Below, in pieces: positions 45,156 through 54,631 of a DNA stretch of 64,000 bases. The position numbers and the translations under genes are program-made. Source of the stretch: an uncultured Phycisphaerales bacterium (GTDB lineage: Bacteria > Planctomycetota > Phycisphaerae > Sedimentisphaerales > Anaerohalosphaeraceae); NCBI GenBank assembly GCA_937868095.1, contig CALMLO010000042.1, positions 62,001 to 126,000 on the forward strand, in the 5' to 3' direction. Each line of letters begins with the position of its first letter. The stretch's first letter is position 1. The notes beneath the pieces were generated by a model that saw only the letters and a program-made list of their open reading frames with translations, was not told where the DNA came from and searched no databases.

Positions 45156-46808
45156 ATGAAGAGAAAACTCTTTTCTGCCCAAAACAGATTGCCTATTTTC
45201 ACCGCAGCAATCATACTGGCAGGTTTCGGCTGTACCCCGGCCCCGAAACCCGCTTCTCCGCTCCAGGCACCGGTTGACCTGAATACCACCATAGGAACCC
45301 TTGCTGAAATCTACCATTTTAATGCCCTCCAGGTAAGAGGATTTGGGGTAGCAGCAGGGCTGAACGGTACCGGCTCTTCTGAATGTCCGCCGGCTTTGCG
45401 GGCAGAACTGGAAAGGTACATCCGACAGCAGCTGCCCAAAGCCAGAGGAATCAGCCCGCGCCAGTTCCTGGACAGCCCAAACACAGCCGTAGTGGAAATC
45501 AACGGGACTATCCCCCCCTTTGCCGAACGGAAAGAAACCTTTGACCTCCTCGTGTTTCCTATCGACCGCGCAAAAACAACCTCACTGGATGGGGGCTATG
45601 TTTATACCACCCCCTTGAAAGAACGCAGCACCCTTGTTCGGTATGACCAGTATGCCAAAATCTTTGCCACAGCACAAGGACAGCTCTTTCGAAACACCCT
45701 CGACGACGAAAATGCCTCCCAGTGGTACCTGCTCGGAGGAGGCATTGTAGAGAATGAGGCGTCTGTTTCTCTCATCCTCAAAAAGCCGTCTTTTGAAGCC
45801 GCCAATGCCATTCGAAACAGAATTAACGAGCGATTCGCTCCCCAAACGGCAGCGGCCATCTCCCCAGCAGAGATTTCTCTAAAAATCCCAACCCGCTTTC
45901 AGCACCAGAAGGAGCGTTTCCTTCAGATGGTCCTGCGGCTCTATCTCCCAAATGACGAACTCTCAGTCAATCGCCATATTGAGCAGTTGGTGGACAATCT
46001 GACACACCAGGACAACAAACTGGAAGCCGAACTTGGCCTGGAAGCCGCCGGAAAATCGGTGGTTGACAAACTCATCCCCTTCCTGACTTCCGAAGACCCG
46101 GCCGTTCGCTTCCATGCCGCCCGCTGTATGATTCATTTGGGCAATGAAGAGGCCCTTCCGACCCTTGAGAAATTCTGCAGGGACACGAACAGTCCCTATT
46201 GTATCCCCGCTTTGGAAGCAATTGGGTTGACGGTGCGTCCCCGCAAATCGGAACCCATTCTCCTGCGGGCAGCGGAAAATGCTTCTATCCCTGTACGGCT
46301 GACTGCATACAAACAATTGGAACTGATTCAAAGTCCGGCAATTTCCCGCGACTTAATCGCCGACAGTTTCATAATTGACCGCGTGTTTTGCGGCGGACGT
46401 CCTCTGATTTATGTCTTTCGCGCCGACTCCCCAAAAATTGTCCTCTTTGGAAGCCCTATCCACTGCAAACCTGATTTCTTTTTTCAATCAGATGACGGCA
46501 GTATTCTCCTCAACGCAAAACCTGAAGATAAAATGATTGCCGTATCACGCCGCCATCCGGCACGTCCCCGACTCATCGGACCTATCTATTCAGGCCGCGA
46601 ACTGTCGCTCCTCATTCGAACGCTCGGTGAAAGTGCCGACACAAGCAGTAACCCAAGACGACAGCCGGGATTGGCTGTCCCCTATCAAGATATTATCCTT
46701 CTGCTCAAACGCCTGTCCGAAAATCAACTGGTCAACGCCGATTTCCAGGCAGGACCAATGACGCAAGCCGGCTCTTTCTTGCAGAATTTGACACAAAGCG
46801 ACCGATAA
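45156..46808 (+). CDS. FlgI-like (flagellar P-ring-like) lipoprotein with HEAT-like insertion
   Basis: Lipoprotein of 550 residues. The ATG at 45156 follows AGGA; the open frame reaches 45000. The signal ends in AGFGC. Residues about 40-280 resemble FlgI: VRGFGVAAGLNGTGSS, VVEINGTIPPFAERKETFDLLVFPI, TSLDGGYVYTTPL and ATAQGQL. The end (YQDIILLLKRLSENQLVNADFQ) resembles the FlgI C-terminus. Between them, about 290-430, are helical HEAT-like repeats (AVRFHAARCMIHLGNEEALPTLE). No flagellar gene lies in the window, so a ring-forming envelope role other than the flagellum is possible. It precedes smc by 68 nt. Confidence 0.75.
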   Translation: MKRKLFSAQNRLPIFTAAIILAGFGCTPAPKPASPLQAPVDLNTTIGTLAEIYHFNALQVRGFGVAAGLNGTGSSECPPALRAELERYIRQQLPKARGISPRQFLDSPNTAVVEINGTIPPFAERKETFDLLVFPIDRAKTTSLDGGYVYTTPLKERSTLVRYDQYAKIFATAQGQLFRNTLDDENASQWYLLGGGIVENEASVSLILKKPSFEAANAIRNRINERFAPQTAAAISPAEISLKIPTRFQHQKERFLQMVLRLYLPNDELSVNRHIEQLVDNLTHQDNKLEAELGLEAAGKSVVDKLIPFLTSEDPAVRFHAARCMIHLGNEEALPTLEKFCRDTNSPYCIPALEAIGLTVRPRKSEPILLRAAENASIPVRLTAYKQLELIQSPAISRDLIADSFIIDRVFCGGRPLIYVFRADSPKIVLFGSPIHCKPDFFFQSDDGSILLNAKPEDKMIAVSRRHPARPRLIGPIYSGRELSLLIRTLGESADTSSNPRRQPGLAVPYQDIILLLKRLSENQLVNADFQAGPMTQAGSFLQNLTQSDR

Positions 46809-46830
46809 TAACAGAAAAGAGCTGTTATTA
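46806..46830 (+). terminator. AT-rich hairpin between the FlgI-like gene and smc
   Basis: A perfect 9-bp inverted repeat (TAATAACAG and CTGTTATTA, 7-nt loop) begins at the stop codon itself. There is no U-tract behind it, so termination is doubtful. Confidence 0.4.
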
Positions 46831-46876
46831 AATAAGGATATATCCGATAGAAATTATAGAATACCGAGGAAAACGG

Positions 46877-49800
46877 ATGAAATTGGAAAAGATTGTCATC
46901 AATGGATTTAAAAGCTTTGCAGATAAAACAGAATTTCAATTCAACCAGCCCATCACGGCCTTGGTAGGACCCAACGGCTGCGGCAAAAGCAACGTTGTCG
47001 ATGCCATTAAATGGGTTCTGGGCAGTCAAAGTCCCAAAAGTTTGCGAAGCGGCCAGATGGCCGACGTAATTTTCAGCGGCTCCGGCAGCCGAAAGCCAAG
47101 CGGAATGGCAGAGGTCTCTCTCCATTTTTCCGAAGGCCACACCCTCGGACTCGAGCAGGACGAACTGACCATAACCCGCCGACTCTATCGAAGCGGAGAA
47201 AGCGAATATCTGCTCAATGGAAAACCCTGCCGGCTCCGCGACATCCGGGATATGTTCCTGGACACAGGCATCGGTGTCAGTGCCTATTCCATCATCGAAC
47301 AGGGCCAGATTGATCAGCTGCTCCAGGCCTCGAAAGTGGACCGCCGGATTATTTTTGAGGAAGCCGCAGGAATCAGCCGCTTCAAAGTCCACAAAAAAGA
47401 GGCCGAACGAAAACTCGAGCGGACCGAACAAAATCTCCTCCGGCTGGCGGACATCGTCAATGAAGTCCAGCGCCAGCTGCGAAGTATTAAACTCCAGGCC
47501 GGCAAGGCACGAAGCTACCTCGAATATACCCAGCGCCTCAAAGAACTCCGCGCGCGCTTCTGCCTTTCGGAGTTTCACAAACACAAAACCCAGCAGAAAG
47601 AAAAAGAGCAAATCCTCGCCCAATGGCAGCAGCGCTTTGCCCAAACGGCCGCTGACGTCTCGAGAAGTGAGGTCGTCGCCAGCCAGCTCCAGAACCAAAT
47701 CCTCCAGCTCGAAACGGAAATTACCCGATGGGACAATACCCTCATTTCCGCCCGCAGCCGCATTGAACAGCAGCTCGAACGGATTCGCTTCCTGAAAGAT
47801 CGGCAGATGGACCTGCACAAACGAAAACTTCAGGCCGACGAACAGATTCAAACGCTGAGCCGTCAGTGCGGACAATCTATTGAGGCATTGGAAACCTGCC
47901 GCAAACACCTGCAAAACAGCGACACACAGCTGGCGGAACTGAATCAGCGGCTCCTCCAGCAGGAAGAACAAATTCGGCAGGACAGCCGCATTTGTGCCGA
48001 AATCCAGGCCCAGCTCGAAGACGAAAAATCCGGCATCCTCGACATCGTGCGAAGAACGGCTCAGCTGCACAACGAAATCCAGAGTCTGGATACCTATCGA
48101 AACAATCTCGCCGGCCAAAAAAGCCGTCTCAGCGGCAAGGCCGCCCAGGCCCAGGAACAGACAGCCCGCCTGCTTACCGAAAAAGCTCAGCATCAAACCC
48201 GCCTGGAAGACATCCAAACACTGCTGCATCAGCTGAACGGGACGTTGGCCGAGAAAAAAACGGCCATGGAAGCCATCGGCCAGGAAGAAGCATCTCTCCG
48301 AGAGGACCTCGAACGGCTGAAGGAGCAGCGGGGAGGACTCATCGCCGAACTGAACGTCCTTCAGGAAATGGAAAACCGGCGGGAAGGACTCAGCGAAACC
48401 GTCAAATCCATTCTGGAGCAGCACCGTCAGAATGGAAACACCGACTTCATCGAAGGGGTACTGGCGGACATTCTGCACACAGATCTCCAGTATGCTCCCG
48501 CTGTAGAGGCAGCGCTGGGGCCCGCCCTTCAGGCCCTCCTGGTCAACAATACCCGCCGATTCCTGGAGGAACAATCGCTGCTTTCCAAACTCAGCAGCCG
48601 TGTCGCCGTTCTCTGTATGGATCAGCTCAAGCCGTTCCAGGATCGCCTCAATATTCGTGAATTTAGCGGCATCATAGGCCGGCTGGTTGAATTTGTCCGT
48701 TTCGAAGCACGATACGCACCCCTCTGCTGGTCCCTCCTCGGAAAAGTGCTTTTGGTCGATTCAATCGAAACAGCCCTGGACCTGGCCGGACGCCTCGGCA
48801 GGGACTATCAGTTTGTAACACGAGACGGCCGTCTTTTAAGCGGGGGAATGCTTCTGTCCGTCGGGTCGATGAGCCGCTCGGCAGGCCTGCTTTCCCGCAA
48901 AAGCCGAATCGAACAAATTGAGACCCTTCTCGAAGACCTTCAGGGACGTATCAGCGTTCAGGAACAGCATCTTCAGCAGGCCGACCAGAAGTATCTGCAC
49001 CTTTCCAAACTCTGCCAGGACCTTCGCACCAGCATCTACGAGGCAGCAACCGAACGGGTCGATACAGAGTCGCGCCTTCGCCTGATTGAACAGAACCTCA
49101 AGCGGATGACGGAAGAGCAGCCCCTCCTCGCCGAAGAAATGAGAATGCTCGAGGAGGAAATCCAGCAGTCCGTTCGACGCCAGCACGAATCCCAGGACAA
49201 ACTGAAAGAATTGGAGGAACTCAATCGGCAGCGCTCCGAACAGATTGCCGCCCTTCAGAGCTCGCTGGACAGCAAGAAAGCCGAACTCGAAAAGCAGATG
49301 TCGGCCTTGACAGAACTCAAGATTCAGCATGGGCAGCTCACCGAACAGCAAAAGTCCATTCGCCAGCAGATGGCCTCTCTCCAAAGCCAGATTCAGCACA
49401 CTCGCATGGCGCTGGAGGCCGCACGCACACAGCAGCGCAGCAGCCAGGAACAGGCACTCCAGACGGAACGCTCCATTTTAAGCACCGAGTCGGAACTGAA
49501 CCGCCTCTATCTCGAAAAAGACACAGCCCAAATGCAAAGCCGTCGGCTCCACCAGGAAGTCCGCAAACTTCAGGAAGAACAGCAGCAGAACGAACAGCAG
49601 CTGCGTCAGAGCCGCCGTCAGCAGCAGGAAATTGAAGAGGCAATGCACCAAATTCAGATTGACCTAAGCCAGATTCAGGTGCGGCAGGACGACCTTCTCC
49701 AGCGAGTCCGAGAAGAGCTCGGAATGGATCTGGCGGCCGAATACGAAACCTACCAGGAAGATGAGACCGACTGGCAGGCCGTTCAGGAAGAAATACGTCT

Positions 49801-50449
49801 CCTGCGGGAAAAAATCGAACGGCTCGGCCACGTGAACGTCGAAGCCATTGACCAGCAGGAGGAACTCGAGAAGAGAGCAAACTTCCTGACCGCCCAGGTG
49901 GAGGATTTGCAGCAGAGCAAAACCCGCCTGCTCGAACTCATTGAACGAATCAATCGCGAAAGCCGCGAAAACTTTGCAGCAACCTTTGAGCAGGTGCGGG
50001 TGCATTTCCAGCAGATTTTCCGAAAACTCTTCGGCGGAGGCAAAGCCGACATCTTCCTCGAAAATCCGGAGGATGTGCTCGAAAGCGGCATTGAAATTGT
50101 CGCCCGCCCGCCCGGCAAGGAAACACGAACCATTTCCCTCCTCAGCGGCGGCGAAAAAACCATGACGGCAATCGCCCTCCTCTTTGCTGTCTTTGAAAGC
50201 AAGCCCTCGCCGTTCTGCATCCTCGACGAAGTGGATGCGGCCCTTGATGAGGCCAACAATGAACGCTTCAATCTGATTGTGCAGGAATTCAAAAAACACA
50301 GCCAGTTTATCATCATCACCCATTCCAAACGGACGATGAGCATCGCCAACATCCTGTACGGCATTACCATGCAGACCCAGGGGGTCAGCAAAAAAATCAG
50401 TGTTCAGTTTGAAAACGTCGATGAAACAGTCGGGACCGCTGTGGCCTAA
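46877..50449 (+). CDS. smc: Chromosome segregation ATPase SMC
   Basis: Condensin ATPase of 1190 residues, normal length. The N-terminal Walker A GPNGCGKSN is at 31-39, followed by WVLGSQSPKSLRSG. Long coiled coils (about 165-510 and 690-1020) flank the hinge (about 520-680, with GVLADILHTDLQYAPAVEAALG). The C-terminal head has the signature LLSGGEKTMTAIALLFA (about 1090) and Walker B CILDEVDAALDEANN. The start follows GAGGAA. The partner genes scpA and scpB are not in the window. Confidence 0.96.
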   Translation: MKLEKIVINGFKSFADKTEFQFNQPITALVGPNGCGKSNVVDAIKWVLGSQSPKSLRSGQMADVIFSGSGSRKPSGMAEVSLHFSEGHTLGLEQDELTITRRLYRSGESEYLLNGKPCRLRDIRDMFLDTGIGVSAYSIIEQGQIDQLLQASKVDRRIIFEEAAGISRFKVHKKEAERKLERTEQNLLRLADIVNEVQRQLRSIKLQAGKARSYLEYTQRLKELRARFCLSEFHKHKTQQKEKEQILAQWQQRFAQTAADVSRSEVVASQLQNQILQLETEITRWDNTLISARSRIEQQLERIRFLKDRQMDLHKRKLQADEQIQTLSRQCGQSIEALETCRKHLQNSDTQLAELNQRLLQQEEQIRQDSRICAEIQAQLEDEKSGILDIVRRTAQLHNEIQSLDTYRNNLAGQKSRLSGKAAQAQEQTARLLTEKAQHQTRLEDIQTLLHQLNGTLAEKKTAMEAIGQEEASLREDLERLKEQRGGLIAELNVLQEMENRREGLSETVKSILEQHRQNGNTDFIEGVLADILHTDLQYAPAVEAALGPALQALLVNNTRRFLEEQSLLSKLSSRVAVLCMDQLKPFQDRLNIREFSGIIGRLVEFVRFEARYAPLCWSLLGKVLLVDSIETALDLAGRLGRDYQFVTRDGRLLSGGMLLSVGSMSRSAGLLSRKSRIEQIETLLEDLQGRISVQEQHLQQADQKYLHLSKLCQDLRTSIYEAATERVDTESRLRLIEQNLKRMTEEQPLLAEEMRMLEEEIQQSVRRQHESQDKLKELEELNRQRSEQIAALQSSLDSKKAELEKQMSALTELKIQHGQLTEQQKSIRQQMASLQSQIQHTRMALEAARTQQRSSQEQALQTERSILSTESELNRLYLEKDTAQMQSRRLHQEVRKLQEEQQQNEQQLRQSRRQQQEIEEAMHQIQIDLSQIQVRQDDLLQRVREELGMDLAAEYETYQEDETDWQAVQEEIRLLREKIERLGHVNVEAIDQQEELEKRANFLTAQVEDLQQSKTRLLELIERINRESRENFAATFEQVRVHFQQIFRKLFGGGKADIFLENPEDVLESGIEIVARPPGKETRTISLLSGGEKTMTAIALLFAVFESKPSPFCILDEVDAALDEANNERFNLIVQEFKKHSQFIIITHSKRTMSIANILYGITMQTQGVSKKISVQFENVDETVGTAVA

Positions 50450-50511
50450 CCAGCCGAGGAAACATCAGCTCGCCTTCGAAGAGCGAATTTAACAGGAAAC
50501 CGGAACAGAAA

Positions 50512-51756
50512 ATGACAGAACCTATTGAGCAGATTAAACTAAACAGCGGTTTGAATGTGATTGTCCAGCCCGTCGAGCACGTGGAATCGGCCTCCTTTAC
50601 TTTTCTTCTGCCCGGCGGCAGTGCCTTCCTGCCCGACGGCTGCTGCGGAGCGGCCGCTGTACTCAACGACTGGCTGTTTCGGGGAGCAGGCCCTTACAAC
50701 AGCCGCCGGCTCATTGACGCCCTCGACAGTTTGGGCCTTCATCGTCAAAGCGGTGCCAGTCCCGATTATCTTTCCTACGGCGGCTCTCTCGAATCCGGAA
50801 ATCTTTTCAAGGCCCTCGAACTTTATGCAGATATTCTTCTCCGTCCTCATCTGGACAGCACTCTCTTTGAGCCCAGCCGGCAGCTGGCCCTGCAGGAATT
50901 AGAAGCCATGGAGGACGACCCCCCTTCCAAAGTAAGTCTCTGCCTCTACGAGCGATTCTATCCGGACCCCTTGGGACGGCCGCCTCTCGGAAAAGAAGAA
51001 GACCTGCGCCGTCTGACACCAGAGCAGACCCGCCAGGTAAAAGGCCGCCTCTTCAACTGGTCTGGTGCTGTGCTGGCCGTCGTAGGCAAAATCGACACCG
51101 ACGCCCTGCTGAGCCGCATCGAATCTTTATTTGGACAAACACCGCCCTCCAAGCCCGACCAGCTTTCTCTGCGCCCTCCTGCCGGAGGATACCAGCATAT
51201 TCCCAATCCGGGTGCTCAGGTACACATCGGCTTTATGACAGAAGTTCCGCCCTTTGGTTCGCCGCTTAGTTACCAGATTCTGGCGGTTTCCGCCATCTTC
51301 GGCGGCGGAATGAGCAGCCGCCTCTTTACCGAAGTGCGTGAAAAAAGGGGACTCTGCTACGCCGTAGGCACACGATACCACTCGCTTCGTTCCCGAGCCG
51401 GTCTCGTCGGCTATACTGGAACCACCCCCGACAAAGCCGACGAAACACTTGCCGTAATCCTGTCCGAATTTCAGCAGCTCCGCAACGGCGTCACAGAAGA
51501 CGAACTCAGCCGCGCCAGAACCGGCCTCAAAAGCACCATGATTATGCAGAATGAATCTACCGCCGCCACCGCCTTTCGTCTGGCGGCCGATAAGTTTTTC
51601 CTCAATCGCATCCGCCCCTTGGAAGAAATCCGCCAGGCCATCGAATCCCTGACACCCCAATCGGTTCAGGAATTCCTCGATGGTCCCTTTTTGAAACAGT
51701 TTACATTCGTTTCCCTCGGCCCAAAACCGCTTCAGATATCTCAAGAGAATGGATAA
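50512..51756 (+). CDS. M16 peptidase family protein, non-catalytic R/Y subunit
   Basis: M16B-family protein of 414 residues. Where an active peptidase has HxxEH, this protein has AAAVLNDWLFRG, so it lacks the zinc site. It keeps the C-terminal-domain R/Y motif in VREKRGLCYAVGTRY. It lies 8 nt upstream of an M16 protein with the reverse pattern. The two are expected to form one heterodimeric zinc peptidase in which this subunit helps hold the substrate. No signal peptide is visible, so the complex is cytoplasmic. Confidence 0.88.
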   Translation: MTEPIEQIKLNSGLNVIVQPVEHVESASFTFLLPGGSAFLPDGCCGAAAVLNDWLFRGAGPYNSRRLIDALDSLGLHRQSGASPDYLSYGGSLESGNLFKALELYADILLRPHLDSTLFEPSRQLALQELEAMEDDPPSKVSLCLYERFYPDPLGRPPLGKEEDLRRLTPEQTRQVKGRLFNWSGAVLAVVGKIDTDALLSRIESLFGQTPPSKPDQLSLRPPAGGYQHIPNPGAQVHIGFMTEVPPFGSPLSYQILAVSAIFGGGMSSRLFTEVREKRGLCYAVGTRYHSLRSRAGLVGYTGTTPDKADETLAVILSEFQQLRNGVTEDELSRARTGLKSTMIMQNESTAATAFRLAADKFFLNRIRPLEEIRQAIESLTPQSVQEFLDGPFLKQFTFVSLGPKPLQISQENG

Positions 51757-51764
51757 AATCTGCT

Positions 51765-52988
51765 ATGCATTTTCAGCAAACCCAATTGAAAAACGGTCTG
51801 ACGATTATCGGCGAAGTCAGCCCGACTGCACAGTCGGCAGCCGTTGGTTTTTTTGTGCGAACCGGTTCCAGAGACGAAAATTCTCAGATTAGCGGTGTGT
51901 CTCATTTTCTCGAACACATGCTTTTCAAGGGCACAGACGGACTGTCTGCACTGGAGGTCAACGAGGCCTTTGACCGCCTTGGAGCCAAATTCAATGCCTT
52001 CACCAGCGAAGAAAATACAGTTTATTATGCGGCTGTCCTGCCGGAATATTTCCCCCAAGTCGTCGAATTGTGGTGCCAGCTGATGCGCCCGGCACTCCGC
52101 CAGGAGGATTTTGACGTCGAAAAGCAGGTAATCCTCGAAGAAATTGCCATGTACAAAGATTTGCCCACATTTGAAGTCTTCGACCGAGCCAGACAGCTGC
52201 ACTTCGGCAGTCATCCCTGTGCCAACAGCGTGCTCGGAACAGAGGAAAGCATCCGTGCTCTGACTGCCGAACAAATGCGCAGCTATTTTGCCAAGCGCTA
52301 TGCCCCCAACAATGTTGTGGCGGTCTGCTGTGGACAGTTTGATTTCGGCCAAACCTGCCGCCTCATTGAAGACCTCTGCGCTTCCTGGCAGCCGAACGAA
52401 GCCCCGCGACTCCTCGCCGATTTCAGAGGAACCGCACAAAAACAGCGAAAAACAAAAGAGGGCCTCACTGGAGAGCATATTTGCCTGATGAGTTCTTCCG
52501 TCTCTATGCAGGACCCCCGCCGCTATGCCGCGTCCCTTCTCTCCCTTATCGTAGGAGACAAAAGCGGCTCTCGGTATTTTTGGGCATTGGTTGACCCCGC
52601 CATAGCAGATACCGCAACAATGCAGTATGAGGCAATGGACGGGGTAGGAATATTCGCAAGTTATTTCCACTGCCGCCTCGAAAACAGGGAAAAGGTACTT
52701 CGCATCACTCAGGATATTTTCGATGAACTTTTGGCAAAAGGCGTTACGGAACAGGAACTGAATACCGCAAAAAACAAAGCCCTCAGTGCCTTGACAATCG
52801 AATCCGAACGGCCGATGGGACGCCTTGTAAGTCTTGGATTTAACTGGGCTTATCTAAAGACTTACCGTTCTGTATCCGAAGACGTTCAAGCAGTAAAGGC
52901 CATCACCGCCGACCAAATCAATGAGTTAATTCGAGAACATCCGTTTCAGAACTATACCGAGTTTAGTTTAGGACCTGCAGAGCCATAA
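51765..52988 (+). CDS. M16 zinc peptidase, catalytic subunit
   Basis: M16B-family protease of 407 residues with the inverted zinc motif HFLEH (His47, Glu50, His51), followed by NAFTSEENTVYYAAVLPEYF and the third ligand region VILEEIAMYKD. The region that normally carries the R/Y substrate-binding motif (GDKSGSRYFWALVDPAIADTA, shortened here by one) lacks REKRGL-Y, which complements the upstream subunit. Probable role: degradation of peptides in the cytoplasm. The start lacks a strong Shine-Dalgarno, so coupling to the upstream gene is likely. Confidence 0.9.
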   Translation: MHFQQTQLKNGLTIIGEVSPTAQSAAVGFFVRTGSRDENSQISGVSHFLEHMLFKGTDGLSALEVNEAFDRLGAKFNAFTSEENTVYYAAVLPEYFPQVVELWCQLMRPALRQEDFDVEKQVILEEIAMYKDLPTFEVFDRARQLHFGSHPCANSVLGTEESIRALTAEQMRSYFAKRYAPNNVVAVCCGQFDFGQTCRLIEDLCASWQPNEAPRLLADFRGTAQKQRKTKEGLTGEHICLMSSSVSMQDPRRYAASLLSLIVGDKSGSRYFWALVDPAIADTATMQYEAMDGVGIFASYFHCRLENREKVLRITQDIFDELLAKGVTEQELNTAKNKALSALTIESERPMGRLVSLGFNWAYLKTYRSVSEDVQAVKAITADQINELIREHPFQNYTEFSLGPAEP

Positions 52989-53009
52989 AACATAAAACGA
53001 AAACACATC

Positions 53010-53038
53010 TTGAAAATATTGCCCTATTTTGCTATATT
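53010..53038 (+). promoter_or_regulatory. Sigma-70-like promoter of the coiled-coil gene
   Basis: TTGAAA (53010-53015), 17-nt spacer, TATATT (53033-53038), 35 nt upstream of the ATG at 53073. Confidence 0.65.
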
Positions 53039-53055
53039 GCCTATTTTGCAAAATA
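53023..53055 (+). promoter_or_regulatory. Candidate operator: direct repeat and palindrome around the -10 box
   Basis: CCTATTTTGC occurs at 53023-53032 and 53040-53049 (period 17), one copy on each side of the -10 box. The second copy is half of a perfect 14-bp palindrome, TATTTTGCAAAATA, at 53042-53055. The arrangement suits a repressor site but no regulator is identified. Confidence 0.45.
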
Positions 53056-53072
53056 ATTAGGTGAGTTCTGAG

Positions 53073-54626
53073 ATGACGCAAGAGAATAATCTGGACGAAG
53101 ATATCCTCCAATGCAGGGCAGAAATTCTGCGTGCCCTCGGAAAACCCGACGAGGACGGCAAAGAGGACGGCAAAAGCGAAGCGACGGACAAACCGGAAAA
53201 CAATAATAATAATCAAGATAATTCCGATTTAGAAAACACTGTTCTTCGGCCGGAGCAAGACCCTGTCGAGACGGAAGCTCCCCTATCTGAACAATCCCTA
53301 ACGGAAAACTGGATAGACCAGACCCTTTCAAATTCGGGCTCTTTTGAAAACATATCACTTCCTGACAAAGAAGACCCTATAAACAGCGATTCCGCCAACG
53401 GCTCGACCGATTTTTCAGCCGAAAAAGAAGAGAAAGAAAATCCTTCAAGTCCTGCTGAAAATCATCCGCCCATCGCAGAGCAAACATCTCTCTCGCTGCC
53501 GAAAGCGATCGAATCCCTCAAAAAAAGACTCCGCATACTCAAAAAACAAAAAGAAAATCTTTCCCAAACCTGCCAGGAACAGGAAAAACATATTGCCCGC
53601 CTCGCCGACGAAATCCAGAATCTTCAACAGCAGCTTCAGCAGGCCCAGCAGACCAATGCCGACTTTTCAGCCCGGATTGCCCATCTGCAGTCCTCTCAGG
53701 AACTCGCCGAACAGCTCAAAACGCAATTGGAACAGACCCAGCATGACCTTGAACAATTGCGGGGCCGGATTCTCTCACTCGAACAGCAGAACGCCCGCCT
53801 GGCCGAGGAAAACAGCAAACTCACCCAGACCCTTGAACTCGAGCGTCAGCACAAGCAGGCATACGAATGTGAACAAACGGCAATGCAGGAAGAAATGAAC
53901 ATTCTCAAAAAGAAGAACGGCGAACTCCAGCAGACCGTGGCTCTTCTAAATCAGGAGAACGAACATCTCCGGCAGGAAAAATCCTCGCTTCAGCAGCAGG
54001 TGCATTTGCTCCAGCAGGGCATCGCCCGGCAGCAGACCGATTTTCAGAAAACGACGGCTTCTCTTCGCGAAGAATTGAATACGAAAACAGAACAGATCGA
54101 ATACTGGAAAGCAGAATATACCCGCCTCAGCGAGCGGTCTGCCTTTATCCAAACCGAGCCGGAACCGCAAGATTTTTTGCCCGATGAAATACCCGCTCAG
54201 CCGGAAGAATCGGATTTTTCAGACTCCAAAAAATCCGCCGAAGAGCCGCTGAAACCCGCTGAAATTTTCAGCCGCCCAACGAAAACCGACTTCTCGATCC
54301 CTTCTTTCAACCTCTCTGAGCAGATCCTTTTCGCCCAGCGCAAAATAAACGGCACACGCCGACAGTCGCCCTCAAACAATACGGCAAACTCCAACGAGTC
54401 GCTGCGCCAGGTGGTTCGGCAATTCGTCAGCACCCCCCAGCCGCCCTCGACCCCCAAACCGGCCATTGCCAAAGAACCCTCTCAGCCGACGCCCCAACCA
54501 AAACCCATTCCAGCACCGCCGGCACAGACCGCACCGGAATCCCTCATTTCCGAAATCGTTCGCAGGGATATTGAGGAGTTTTGCCGCAATCATCAATGGG
54601 TTTATGTGGAGTTCCCCAGCGGATAA
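53073..54626 (+). CDS. Long coiled-coil protein of unknown function
   Basis: Protein of 517 residues, not recognised. The ATG at 53073 follows AGGTGAG; a GTG four codons earlier is possible. Residues 1-145 are acidic and Asn/Ser/Glu-rich, apparently disordered. About 150-360 is a continuous Gln/Glu/Leu coiled coil (for example ILSLEQQNARLAEENSKLTQ). About 365-490 is a Pro/Ser-rich linker, and the final 30 residues (SLISEIVRRDIEEFCRNHQW, VYVEF) look like a conserved folded tail. There is no signal peptide or membrane helix. The next gene starts 5 nt after its stop, so the two probably work together. Confidence 0.75.
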   Translation: MTQENNLDEDILQCRAEILRALGKPDEDGKEDGKSEATDKPENNNNNQDNSDLENTVLRPEQDPVETEAPLSEQSLTENWIDQTLSNSGSFENISLPDKEDPINSDSANGSTDFSAEKEEKENPSSPAENHPPIAEQTSLSLPKAIESLKKRLRILKKQKENLSQTCQEQEKHIARLADEIQNLQQQLQQAQQTNADFSARIAHLQSSQELAEQLKTQLEQTQHDLEQLRGRILSLEQQNARLAEENSKLTQTLELERQHKQAYECEQTAMQEEMNILKKKNGELQQTVALLNQENEHLRQEKSSLQQQVHLLQQGIARQQTDFQKTTASLREELNTKTEQIEYWKAEYTRLSERSAFIQTEPEPQDFLPDEIPAQPEESDFSDSKKSAEEPLKPAEIFSRPTKTDFSIPSFNLSEQILFAQRKINGTRRQSPSNNTANSNESLRQVVRQFVSTPQPPSTPKPAIAKEPSQPTPQPKPIPAPPAQTAPESLISEIVRRDIEEFCRNHQWVYVEFPSG

Positions 54627-54631
54627 AAATT

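Noticed and set aside
46806-46876. Replication origin or parS near smc
   Set aside because: AT-rich but without DnaA-box clusters or a recognisable parS palindrome; only a small hairpin is seen.
46724-48574. 616-codon open frame on the minus strand
   Set aside because: It lies antisense over smc, whose protein is fully recognisable. The frame is rich in Phe/Gln/Glu as expected from reverse reading of coiled-coil codons, and shows no family motif.
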